A DNA stretch of 64,000 nt from CAYWEM01 sp964457225 (GTDB taxonomy: Bacteria > Acidobacteriota > Aminicenantia > UBA2199): positions 62,001 through 126,000 of the forward strand of contig CAYWEM010000002.1 of NCBI GenBank assembly GCA_964457225.1, written 5' to 3'. A program made the position numbers and the translations under genes. The notes under the pieces were generated by a model. The model was given only the letters and a program-made list of their open reading frames with translations. It ran no database searches and was not told the origin of the DNA. This document shows positions 1-8,107 of this stretch, in pieces. Numbering within the stretch: the first letter of the stretch is position 1; each line of letters starts with the position of its first letter.

Positions 1-1482
1 TGGGGCTGGGTGGTCGGCAGCGGAGCCTACCAGGACGAGTTTTCCACGGCGATGAAGCAGACGGTATCAGGGACGGCGGCTGTTTTTGTTGCGGCCAATC
101 GCCTGGAAATCGGATTACTGCTCGTTTTCCTGGCCTTGGTCGCCCTGGCCGCGATTCTGTTTTCGGTCGGCCTGACCAGGCCGCTTTCCCAGGCAAGCCG
201 GGTGGCTGAGGAATTTTCCAGGGGGAACCTGCAGGCCCGGATCGAATATCGCGGCCGGGATGAAATCGGCGTGCTGGCCTCCTGCCTGAACGAAACCGCT
301 GAAAAACTTGAACAGGATATCAAGGCCCGTGAACTGGCCGAGTCGGCGGTCAATGAAAGCCAGGCCCGCATGCTGGCCATTTTTGACGCCATTGATGAAC
401 CGGTTTACGTGGCCGACACATCCACTTATGAATTCCTTTTCGGCAACCGGTCTCTGCTGAATAACTTCGGTCCGCCCGGAGGAAAAAAGTGTTACGAGTA
501 CCTGCAAAACCTTGATAAACCCTGTGACTTCTGCAGCAATGACAAGATCCTGGGTGAGTACGCCGGCCGTTCCTATGTCTGGGAATTCCAGAACCAGGTC
601 AACCGGCGCTGGTATCGTTGTATCGACAAGGCCATACCCTGGCCTGACGGCCGCCTGGTGCGCTATGAAATGGCCATTGACATAACTGAAAGAAAGCAGG
701 CCGAGGAAGAAACCAGGGCTCTCAACCGAAAGCTGGCGGACAGTAACCGGGAAATGGAACAGATGATCTACATAGCTTCTCACGACCTGCGTTCACCCCT
801 GGTCAACATTGAAGGCTACTCCAGGGAAATTGAACTGCAGTTGGAGCAGATGCGCGGTGAGTGTTCCAGGATGGAGAAGCCGGCCGAGTCCCTCGAATGC
901 CTGAAAAGCGGATTTGATGAACTGAGCGATTCCCTGCGCTATATCAGGAGCAGCGCCGCCCAGATGGACGCCCTGCTCGGCGGCCTGCTGAAACTCTCCA
1001 GATCGGGACGCCAGGCCATGAACCTGGTTGACCTTGACATGAACGAGATCGTGGCCAGGGTTCTTGAAGCCAGCGAATTCCTGATCGAACAATCCGGAGC
1101 TGAACTGCGACAAAACCCGTTGCCGCCGGGTCGGGGAGACCGGGTCCTGGTGAACCAGGTCTTCGCCAACCTGCTGCACAATGCCATCAAGTACCTGGAT
1201 CCCGGCAGAAATGGCCGAATCAGGATAAGCGGTGCCGAAGAAAAGGAGCGGGTCGTGTACTGCCTGGAAGACAACGGTTTGGGGATTTCCCCGGCTTATC
1301 ACCAGAAGATATTCGAAATATTCCAGCGGCTTGAGCCCGGGCGTTCACCCGGCGAGGGACTCGGCCTGACCATCGTGCGCCGTAACCTCGAACGAATGGG
1401 CGGTTCGGTCTGGGTCGAATCCGAAGAAGGCCGTGGCAGTCGGTTTTTTTTCGCCCTGCCCGGGATAAAAAAGCCGATATGA
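1..1482 (+). CDS. Sensor histidine kinase (Cache end-HAMP-PAS-HisKA-HATPase), 5' partial
   Basis: The reading frame is open from base 1 and begins WGWVVGSGAY, the typical end of a periplasmic Cache sensor domain, so the true start lies before the window. Then come one transmembrane segment (LLLVFLALVALAAILFSVGL), a HAMP linker (about residues 50-105), a PAS domain containing a Cys cluster (CYEYLQNLDKPCDFC), a HisKA box with the phospho-acceptor His in IASHDLRSPL, and a HATPase_c domain (N box NLLHNAIKYLD, G boxes DNGLGI and GEGLGLTIV). Predicted membrane sensor kinase. The downstream receiver begins 14 bases after the stop and is a plausible phosphotransfer partner, which is inference. The ligand is unknown. 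Confidence 0.9.
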   Translation, partial: WGWVVGSGAYQDEFSTAMKQTVSGTAAVFVAANRLEIGLLLVFLALVALAAILFSVGLTRPLSQASRVAEEFSRGNLQARIEYRGRDEIGVLASCLNETAEKLEQDIKARELAESAVNESQARMLAIFDAIDEPVYVADTSTYEFLFGNRSLLNNFGPPGGKKCYEYLQNLDKPCDFCSNDKILGEYAGRSYVWEFQNQVNRRWYRCIDKAIPWPDGRLVRYEMAIDITERKQAEEETRALNRKLADSNREMEQMIYIASHDLRSPLVNIEGYSREIELQLEQMRGECSRMEKPAESLECLKSGFDELSDSLRYIRSSAAQMDALLGGLLKLSRSGRQAMNLVDLDMNEIVARVLEASEFLIEQSGAELRQNPLPPGRGDRVLVNQVFANLLHNAIKYLDPGRNGRIRISGAEEKERVVYCLEDNGLGISPAYHQKIFEIFQRLEPGRSPGEGLGLTIVRRNLERMGGSVWVESEEGRGSRFFFALPGIKKPI

Positions 1483-1496
1483 AAGGAGTAAATGAG

Positions 1497-1943
1497 ATGA
1501 AAAAGGAAGTCGTAATACTGATGGCTGAAGACGATGAAGGACATGCCGGTCTGATCAAAAAGAACCTGGCCCGGGCCGGAATAATCAACCAGGTGATCCA
1601 TTTCAGGGACGGCCGCGAGATCGTGGATTTTCTGTTCAGAAGGGATGATGAAACCGGCAGAAAAAGTGGAGATGCATATGTCCTGCTGCTGGATATCCGC
1701 ATGCCAAAAATAGATGGTGTCGATGTGCTCAGGATGGTCAAGGAGGACTCCGAATTGCGCAAAATGCCGGTCATCATGATCACCACCACTGATGATCCTC
1801 GTGAAGTCGAAAAATGCCATGAACTGGGCTGTAACAGCTATATCAGCAAGCCGGTTGAATACGAAGGCTTTGTCAATGCAATTCGACAATTGGGGCTGTT
1901 CCTGGCCGTGGTCCAGGTGCCCAGCATCAACGGTGATTCCTGA
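1497..1943 (+). CDS. Stand-alone response regulator receiver (Rcp1/CheY-like)
   Basis: A single REC domain of 148 residues with no output domain. The acidic pocket (MAEDDEG), phospho-acceptor Asp in LLLDIRMPKIDG, Thr switch region (ITTTDD) and conserved Lys (ISKPVEY) are all present. The length and the insert after helix 1 (FRRDDETGRKSGDAY) match the Rcp1-type receivers that pair with phytochrome-like or PAS kinases. I chose the ATG at 1497 because an AAAGGAG ribosome site lies 8 bases upstream; the in-frame ATG at 1479 overlaps the kinase stop and has no such site. The next gene starts directly after its stop, so the three genes look like one operon. Confidence 0.9.
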   Translation: MKKEVVILMAEDDEGHAGLIKKNLARAGIINQVIHFRDGREIVDFLFRRDDETGRKSGDAYVLLLDIRMPKIDGVDVLRMVKEDSELRKMPVIMITTTDDPREVEKCHELGCNSYISKPVEYEGFVNAIRQLGLFLAVVQVPSINGDS

Positions 1944-3950
1944 ATGAATCCGGAAAAGGATGAATTGAAAAAGACGCCTGGCCAAGCTGAAAACCAGGCC
2001 GAGCGCCGGGTGCTGGTGGTTGAAGACGATGAGGGGCTGCGGCGCTTGATTGTAAAAAGACTCAATGCATCCGGATTCAGCGCCGCCGAAGCGTCTTGCG
2101 GGCGGGAGGCGCTGAACAGCTTGCAGCAGGAACCGGGCCGAATCCTGGTGCTGGACCAGATGTTGCCGGATATGACCGGCAATGAACTGATAAACAGGCT
2201 CCGCCGGGATGGCGGGGAGATACCCTTCATAATCATGACCGGCCAGGGTGATGAACGGCTGGCCGTTGAACTGATGAAAATGGGGGCCCGGGATTACCTG
2301 GTCAAGGGGCTGGATCTACTTGAACTCTTGCCTGGAGCCTTGCACCGCCTCTGCAACGAGCTGGAGACTGAGAACAGGCTGGCTGAAGCCGAAAAAGAAC
2401 TGCTCAAGAGCCGCGAACTGTTGAACGAAACCGAAAAACTGGCCGGAATAGGCGGCTGGGAATGGGACGTGCTTTCTGAAACCATGCTCTGGACCGAGGA
2501 AACCTACCGCATTCACGACCTCGAACCCGGGGAAATAGGCCCATTGTCCAGCTGCCATATTGACCGCAGCCTGGAATGTTACCGGGAAAAAGACCGTTCC
2601 CTGGTGCTGGCCGCTTTCCGTAACTGCTGTGAAAATGGACTTCCCTACGACCTGGAGGTTCCCTTTACCAGCGCGACCGGAAGATCCCTCTGGATCCGCA
2701 CGGCCGGCCGGCCGGTTTATGACCGGAACCGGGTGGTCAAGGTGGTCGGCCACATCATGGACATAACCGCCCTTAAGCAAGCCGAGCAGGAAAGAGAGCT
2801 TTTGCAGGAGAAACTGAACCAGTCCCAGAAAATGGAATCGGTCGGTCGCCTGGCCGGGGGGGTGGCCCACGATTTCAACAACATGCTCGGCGTTATACTC
2901 GGTCATGCCGAGTTACTTCTGCAAAACGTTTCCGAAGCGGATAAATCCCGCAGGAGCCTGGAGGAGATAGAGAAAGCGGCCCGGCGATCGGCCGGACTGG
3001 TGAGCCAGTTATTGGCTTTCGCCCGTAAGCAGACTATTGCACCCAGAGTGCTTGATCTGAACGACACGGTGTCCGGCATGCTGAACATGTTACAGCGGCT
3101 GATCGGAGAAAACATCGATTTGACCTGGATACCCGGAACCGGACTATGGCCGGTGAGCATGGACCCCAGCCAGGTCGACCAGGTCCTGGCCAATCTCTGC
3201 GTCAATGCCCGTGATGCCATCAAGGGAGTAGGTCAGCTGACCATTGAAACCGCCAACCGCGAGTTTAACCGGGAATTCTGCCAGTCGCATGACGCTTACC
3301 TGCCCGGACAATTCATCATGCTGGCGGTGAGTGATGACGGCTGCGGCATGGACACCCGGACAATCGCCAACCTGTTTGAGCCGTTTTTCACCACCAAGGA
3401 AATCGGCCGCGGCACCGGGCTCGGGTTGGCCACGGTTTACGGAATAGTGAGCCAGAACAACGGCTTTATCATCGTGGAAAGCGAACCCGGCCGCGGCAGC
3501 ACTTTCAGGGTCTTTATACCGCGTTATGCGGGCAGCCCCGCTGTTTCAGGGGAAAAAGTATCCACAGTCACCGCAGCGAAAGGTTCGGAAACGATCCTGC
3601 TGGTCGAAGATGAACCGTCTATCCTGGAAATAGGCCGAAAAATGCTCGAACATCTCGGCTACCGGGTGTTGGCCGCGGAAACTCCCGGCGCAGCCCTGCA
3701 AGTCGCAAGGGAGCATGCCGGCGAAATTCAACTGCTGATCACCGACGTGGTCATGCCGGAAATGAACGGCCGCGACCTGGCCAGAAACCTGTTGAGCATC
3801 CATCCCAGGATCAGGAGATTGTTCATGTCGGGCTACACGGCCGATGTGATCGCCCATCACGGAGTGCTGGATCCGGGAGTGCATTTCATGCAAAAACCGT
3901 TTTCATTGCAGGAACTGGCGATGAAAGTCCAGGCGGCGCTGGCAACATGA
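1944..3950 (+). CDS. Hybrid sensor kinase REC-PAS-HisKA-HATPase-REC
   Basis: A soluble 668-residue phosphorelay protein with no membrane segment. An N-terminal receiver (about 22-138) has Asp71 in LVLDQMLPDMTG. A PAS domain with PAC tail (about 165-280) follows, then HisKA (His in GGVAHDFNNMLG), HATPase_c (DDGCGM, GRGTGLGLATVYG) and a C-terminal receiver (about 550-668; Asp in LLITDVVMPEMNG). The HDFNN style of H box is common in hybrid kinases of environmental bacteria. It starts one base after the stop of the receiver gene, which suggests translational coupling. No DNA-binding output is encoded anywhere in this block, so the final target lies elsewhere. Confidence 0.9.
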   Translation: MNPEKDELKKTPGQAENQAERRVLVVEDDEGLRRLIVKRLNASGFSAAEASCGREALNSLQQEPGRILVLDQMLPDMTGNELINRLRRDGGEIPFIIMTGQGDERLAVELMKMGARDYLVKGLDLLELLPGALHRLCNELETENRLAEAEKELLKSRELLNETEKLAGIGGWEWDVLSETMLWTEETYRIHDLEPGEIGPLSSCHIDRSLECYREKDRSLVLAAFRNCCENGLPYDLEVPFTSATGRSLWIRTAGRPVYDRNRVVKVVGHIMDITALKQAEQERELLQEKLNQSQKMESVGRLAGGVAHDFNNMLGVILGHAELLLQNVSEADKSRRSLEEIEKAARRSAGLVSQLLAFARKQTIAPRVLDLNDTVSGMLNMLQRLIGENIDLTWIPGTGLWPVSMDPSQVDQVLANLCVNARDAIKGVGQLTIETANREFNREFCQSHDAYLPGQFIMLAVSDDGCGMDTRTIANLFEPFFTTKEIGRGTGLGLATVYGIVSQNNGFIIVESEPGRGSTFRVFIPRYAGSPAVSGEKVSTVTAAKGSETILLVEDEPSILEIGRKMLEHLGYRVLAAETPGAALQVAREHAGEIQLLITDVVMPEMNGRDLARNLLSIHPRIRRLFMSGYTADVIAHHGVLDPGVHFMQKPFSLQELAMKVQAALAT

Positions 3951-4047
3951 AACGCTTAAAAGAAAAATACCGGAAGCAGGCCATCAAGCAATTAAGGTAG
4001 TTGAGTAAATGATTCTGAAGGAATTCACTTTTTAAAATGAGGAACAT

Positions 4048-6504
4048 TTGAAAAGCAAGCCGTCTGTGAACAACGGGGAAAAAACGATTGACCTGTACGA
4101 AGTACTGGCCCTGAGTCCTGATCCGGTAGTTGTGACCGATACGGCAGGTGGGATACTGTTTGCCAATGAGGCCGCTGTCGTTATGCTGGGGGCTCCGGCT
4201 GAAAAGCTTTTTGGCCGGTCTTTTTTCTCCTTGATGACCGAGGATGAGAGCTCCTGTAAACGCCGGCTTTTCGAGGAATTGCTGAGCGACTTGTCGCCCA
4301 GGCGCTGTCAAGGGAATCAGAAAAAAAATCATCACGAATGCCTGCTCAAACCGCTGTTTGCTGAAAACCAGAGCTTGCAGGCTGTTTCTTTCTATTTCCA
4401 GGGTACTGAAGCTGACCCCGAAACTCTCAGTCGGTACAATAAATTGCTGGATATGATCCGTCGCGCCCAGGATGATTTTATCACCAGAACTGACCATGAA
4501 AGCGTTTTTAACGATATTCTGCAGTTACTGATTGAGAACAGCGCCAGTTCATACGGGTTTCTTGATGAAGTTCTGTATACTCCTGAAGGCAAACCGTTCA
4601 AGCTTAACCTGGCCATGTCCAACATTTCCTGGGATAAAGCATCGCAGGATCTCTACGAGCAGTTGAAAAACAGGCAGTTGGAATTTCACAACCTGGACAA
4701 CCTGGCCGGTTATCCGGTTACTGAAGCCCGCCCTGTTTTTGCCAATGATGTGCCGAATCATCCTGCTTTCCGAGGCCTGCCGCCCGGTCATCCCGCCCTG
4801 AACACTTACCTGGGAATTCCACTGTTCAACGGAACGAAGGTCATCGGCGTGATCGGCTTGGCTAATCGCCAAGGCGGCTACACCGAGTCCGTTGTTAATC
4901 TTCTTGAACCCCTGATCAACACCTGTGAAGCCATGATCCGGGCTGAACAGATTTCCAGAAAGGAACTTGAAATCCAGGAGAAATTGCGGGTCAATGAAGA
5001 AAAGTTCCGCCGCATAGTTGAAACAACCAGCGAAGGCATCTGGATGGTTGATGCCGATCAACGGACCTACTACGTCAACCGGCGTATGGCCGCCATGCTG
5101 GGTCGCAGTCCGGAAGAGATGCTGAGCAAACCTCCTGAAAGCTTAGTTTTCCCCGAAGATCGGGAAGCGCACCGGGCTGAAATGGCCCAACGCTACAGGG
5201 GGCGGGAAAACAGGTATGAACGCCGTTTTCTTCATCAAGACGGTCATCCGGTCTGGGGACTGGTTTCCGCCACGCCCATTCTAGATGAACGGGGAGTTTT
5301 CCGGGGTTCATTTGCCTTGATCGCCGATATCAGCGAATTGAAGTCAGCAGAGGAGAAATTACGGCGGAGCGAGGATCAGTTCCGCAGGATATTCGAGGTG
5401 GCTTCCGTGGGCATAGTCCAGGCCGATCCCAGAAAAGGCAGGATCGTCAACTGCAATGACACCTATTGCCGCATTACCGGCTATTCCTTCGAAGAACTTC
5501 TGGAGATCGATTTTCCCGAATTGACTCATCCGGATGACCGTGAATCCGATTGGCTGATCTTTTCCCGGGCCGCCGGGGGTGAAACTCCGAATTACCTGAA
5601 TGAAAAACGTTACATCCGCAAGGATGGATCGGTGATCTGGGTCCGGCTCAATGCCGCTTTCATCCGCGATCAGCAGGGCCGGCCGCTGAAAACCGTGGCT
5701 GTCTGCGAGGACATAAGTGAGTTGAAAAGGAAGGAAGAACTGCTCCGCCAGTTGCAAAAATCAGAAAGCCTGGCCCGCATGGCCGGGGCCGTGGCCCACA
5801 AGTTCAACAACCATCTGGCCGCGGTGCTGGGCAACCTGGAAATGCTGCTGGAGGACCTGCCGACTGATTCAGATCCGTATTTGCGGGCTACGGAAGCATT
5901 GCAGGCCGGCCGCCAGGCGGCGGAAACAAGCGGCATGATGATGGCTTACCTGGGACAGAAGATCAGTAAACGTGATCAGCTTGATCTGGCCTTTTTCTGC
6001 ATGGAACAGACGCCGTTGCTTGCGCAGGATTTGCCGCGGAGCGTAAAAATTGAAACCGTTTTTTCCGGCGCGCCCTTGCCGGTCCAGGTGGATGTCGGGC
6101 AGTTCAGGCAGGCAATAATTCAGGTGCTGAACAATGCGGTTGAAGCTATGGCGGCCGGGACGGGAATTATCAGGATCACCTGTGCCAGGGCTTTTGCCGC
6201 CGGGATTCCCGAGTCGGGACGTTTCCCCGCCGACTGGCAGCCGGACCGCGCAGCTTACGCCTGCCTGGCCATCGCCGATAACGGCTGCGGCATTTCCAGT
6301 GAAAACATGGACAAACTTTTTGATCCTTTTTTCAGCAGTAAGTTCACCGGACGGGGCCTGGGCCTGCCCCTGCTGCTGGGCTTTGTCAGGAGTCACGGAG
6401 GCGTGGTCACGGTCGAGAGTGAAAGCGGAATTGGCAGTGTTTTCAGAGTTTATCTGCCTTTGACCGCTGAGGACAGTAAGCTGGTCGAAAAAGAGAACTG
6501 CTGA
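4048..6504 (+). CDS. PAS-GAF-PAS-PAS sensor histidine kinase
   Basis: An 818-residue soluble kinase. Domains in order are PAS (about 15-115), GAF (about 150-290, including FRGLPPGHPALNTYLGIPLF), PAS (about 320-430), PAS (about 440-555), HisKA with the acceptor His in GAVAHKFNNHLAAVLGN, and HATPase_c (NAVEAM, DNGCGI, GRGLGLPLLLG). The start is a TTG preceded by GAGG at 4039-4042; the first in-frame ATG is internal to the PAS domain. It is separated from the hybrid kinase by 97 bases. It has no receiver of its own, so it may feed the stand-alone receiver at 1497 (inference). Confidence 0.85.
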   Translation: MKSKPSVNNGEKTIDLYEVLALSPDPVVVTDTAGGILFANEAAVVMLGAPAEKLFGRSFFSLMTEDESSCKRRLFEELLSDLSPRRCQGNQKKNHHECLLKPLFAENQSLQAVSFYFQGTEADPETLSRYNKLLDMIRRAQDDFITRTDHESVFNDILQLLIENSASSYGFLDEVLYTPEGKPFKLNLAMSNISWDKASQDLYEQLKNRQLEFHNLDNLAGYPVTEARPVFANDVPNHPAFRGLPPGHPALNTYLGIPLFNGTKVIGVIGLANRQGGYTESVVNLLEPLINTCEAMIRAEQISRKELEIQEKLRVNEEKFRRIVETTSEGIWMVDADQRTYYVNRRMAAMLGRSPEEMLSKPPESLVFPEDREAHRAEMAQRYRGRENRYERRFLHQDGHPVWGLVSATPILDERGVFRGSFALIADISELKSAEEKLRRSEDQFRRIFEVASVGIVQADPRKGRIVNCNDTYCRITGYSFEELLEIDFPELTHPDDRESDWLIFSRAAGGETPNYLNEKRYIRKDGSVIWVRLNAAFIRDQQGRPLKTVAVCEDISELKRKEELLRQLQKSESLARMAGAVAHKFNNHLAAVLGNLEMLLEDLPTDSDPYLRATEALQAGRQAAETSGMMMAYLGQKISKRDQLDLAFFCMEQTPLLAQDLPRSVKIETVFSGAPLPVQVDVGQFRQAIIQVLNNAVEAMAAGTGIIRITCARAFAAGIPESGRFPADWQPDRAAYACLAIADNGCGISSENMDKLFDPFFSSKFTGRGLGLPLLLGFVRSHGGVVTVESESGIGSVFRVYLPLTAEDSKLVEKENC

Positions 6505-6510
6505 AAAACT

Positions 6511-7077
6511 TCAGACCCTGCCTGGCCCGCAGAATTGCCTGATCAGCCCGGCCTGGTCCGGAAAAAGGTCCAGCAGTTTGTTGGGGGCAGCCAATTCGAA
6601 ATCACTGAAATCGAAACCCGGGGCTACGATGCAGTTCACCAGGGAATAAGGGCTTTTAGGGTGCGGCCGGGCGGCGAACCAGGTCCCGGCCTTGACCGTG
6701 TGATTGAGGCTTTCTTCAGCCCGGCGGCCGGACCCGAGCATTTGCAGGCTGTATCGCCCTGATTGCTCAAGCTGGTGGATTTCCAGGCCGCCGCCGGCCA
6801 GAAAAATCCAGAGTTCGTCTGAACGGATACGGTGCCAGGCTGAAAACGAACCGGCCGGCAGCAGGTAGTGAATGGCGGTGGCCAAAGATCGTTCACCCTC
6901 GAATTCACCCGGCAAGAAAGCACCTGGTATGCTGATCGGGGAGCGATACCATTCCCGGTACCAGCCGCCCTCGGGATGCGCCTGCAGTTTCAGCCTGGCA
7001 ATCAGTTCCCGGCAGGTTTTCGGGGCGACGGAGGCCGGGGGGGCAGTTTCGCCCCGACCCCGGTCGGCTTTATTCAT
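6511..7077 (-). CDS. Cupin superfamily protein, DUF985 (cupin_5)
   Basis: The 188-residue product carries the signatures of the DUF985/cupin_5 family: LQAHPEGGWYREWYRS near the start, the central AIHYLLPAGSFSAWHRIRSDELW, and a C-terminal CIVAPGFDFSDFELA. Members are small single-domain cupins, some structurally characterised but without a settled reaction; several bind sugar-like ligands. The first 20 residues are poorly conserved and the real start could be further in. The gene converges on the sensor kinase (7 bases between stops) and lies upstream of nothing obviously related. Confidence 0.8.
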   Translation of the reverse strand: MNKADRGRGETAPPASVAPKTCRELIARLKLQAHPEGGWYREWYRSPISIPGAFLPGEFEGERSLATAIHYLLPAGSFSAWHRIRSDELWIFLAGGGLEIHQLEQSGRYSLQMLGSGRRAEESLNHTVKAGTWFAARPHPKSPYSLVNCIVAPGFDFSDFELAAPNKLLDLFPDQAGLIRQFCGPGRV

Positions 7078-7090
7078 TGATCCCGGCTGG

Positions 7091-7579
7091 TCAGGCCTTT
7101 ACCTGCATGTCCGCCAGGATGGCTTCGAGGTCTTCTTCGTGTTCCACCTCGTCGCTGAGGATCTCGAGGATCAGGTGGTAGGTGATGGGGTCCTTGCCTT
7201 CGACGAAATCCAGGATCTTTTTGTAGGTCATGATGGCGCACTGCTCGCCCTTGATGTTCTGCTCGACGAGCTTCCGGGTGTCGGGATTGCTCGGTGCTTC
7301 GTAACCGCAGCCCGATTCCTTAAGGATTTCCTGGGGGGTGATCAGCGGAGTACCGCCCAGGGTTAAAATCCTTTCGGTGAGCAATTCAGCGTGGTGCAGT
7401 TCTTCATTGGCGTGTTCCATCAGTTCCCCGGCGATTATGCCGCGCATCCGGCCGGTGGCGACTTTGGCGCCGACCCAGTACTGGTAGTAAGCAAGCCACT
7501 CATCGGCATAGGCTTTGTTAAGCATGACCAGGAGCTTGTCGACGTCGACGCCGACGATTTCTTTTCCTTTGGTGCCCAT
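7091..7579 (-). CDS. Ferritin-like di-iron protein (Dps-like/bacterioferritin type)
   Basis: A 162-residue four-helix-bundle protein with the complete ferritin ligand pattern: Glu27 (DEWLAYYQYW), Glu60-x-x-His63, Glu112 (GEQCAIMTY) and Glu144-x-x-His147. This resembles the Dps-like (DPSL) group and bacterioferritins and predicts ferroxidase, iron storage or peroxide detoxification. The start is set at 7579 by an AAGGAG site 6 bases upstream. A longer reading of 236 residues exists but its first 74 codons run through the promoter and a repeat element and should be ignored. A good sigma-70 promoter lies 50-78 bases upstream. Confidence 0.88.
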   Translation of the reverse strand: MGTKGKEIVGVDVDKLLVMLNKAYADEWLAYYQYWVGAKVATGRMRGIIAGELMEHANEELHHAELLTERILTLGGTPLITPQEILKESGCGYEAPSNPDTRKLVEQNIKGEQCAIMTYKKILDFVEGKDPITYHLILEILSDEVEHEEDLEAILADMQVKA

Positions 7580-7628
7580 GTTAAACTCCTTGTGATTTAT
7601 TTGTTCCGGGATAAATGCCCGAAAATCC

Positions 7629-7657
7629 ATTCTATACTCCGGGACAACTCCAGTCAA
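7629..7657 (-). promoter_or_regulatory. Sigma-70-like promoter of the ferritin-like gene
   Basis: On the minus strand TTGACT (7657-7652), a 17-base spacer and TAGAAT (7634-7629), about 50 bases before the start codon at 7579. The dispersed hairpin element ends only 7 bases upstream of the -35 box, so the element lies just outside the core promoter. Confidence 0.6.
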
Positions 7658-7663
7658 CTCTAC

Positions 7664-7955
7664 CTGATTCCCCACTTGAAAATATGGGATAGGGGAAAGG
7701 GTGAAGCAAAAGCGAACAACCCCCCTGAGGGGGACAAGAAACGAAGGTGCAGGGAACCGACAAAGCCAGGCTGGACGTGCCCCTTGGGGTAACATGACCA
7801 CTGTCTGAGCGAAGCGAGTTGGTCATGTTAGTACAGCCTGGCTTTACGTCGGTCTGCACCGTAGTGGTGAGCGTTGATTCACCCTTTCACTCAGGTAAAC
7901 CCAATCCCTGTCATGCTTTTCCGAACAAATACACAATTCAGGCGGGGGATCATGG
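7664..7955 (+). repeat. Dispersed hairpin element, copy A
   Basis: A 292-bp intergenic element that fills most of the 528-bp gap between the divergent ferritin-like and nhaC genes. The central part (7696-7887) is a long imperfect inverted repeat: GGGTGAAGCAAAAGCG at the left faces CGTTGATTCACCC at the right. Within it GGTGCAGGGAACCGAC faces GTCGGTCTGCACC and AAAGCCAGGCTG faces CAGCCTGGCTTT, around an inner perfect 11-base stem (7790-7800 with 7820-7830). It starts with CTGATTCCCC and ends with GGGGGATCATGG, both shared with copies B and C. Relative to copy C it carries a short C/G-rich insertion around 7718-7737. The rest of the gap, 7956-8107, shows nothing recognisable. Confidence 0.85.
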
Positions 7956-8107
7956 ATTCATGGCTCAAGTTGACAAAAACCGGCTGTTCGAGTATTCATA
8001 GAATGATCATGGAGCTTCGATGAAACTCTGGCCGATGTATTTGCCCTGCTTGCCGGGCCCATATCGATCAGGTCTTTGTCACTCAATCTGAAATTGGAGT
8101 CTGAAAC

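Noticed and set aside
7580..7801. N-terminal extension of the ferritin-like gene by 74 codons
   Set aside because: The extension runs through the promoter and hairpin element A, and a strong ribosome site sits at the shorter start.
7819..8001. Short frame in hairpin element A, with a similar frame at 28361-28579 in copy C
   Set aside because: The similarity is at the DNA level of the repeat; the frames are not kept in copy B and have no start signals.
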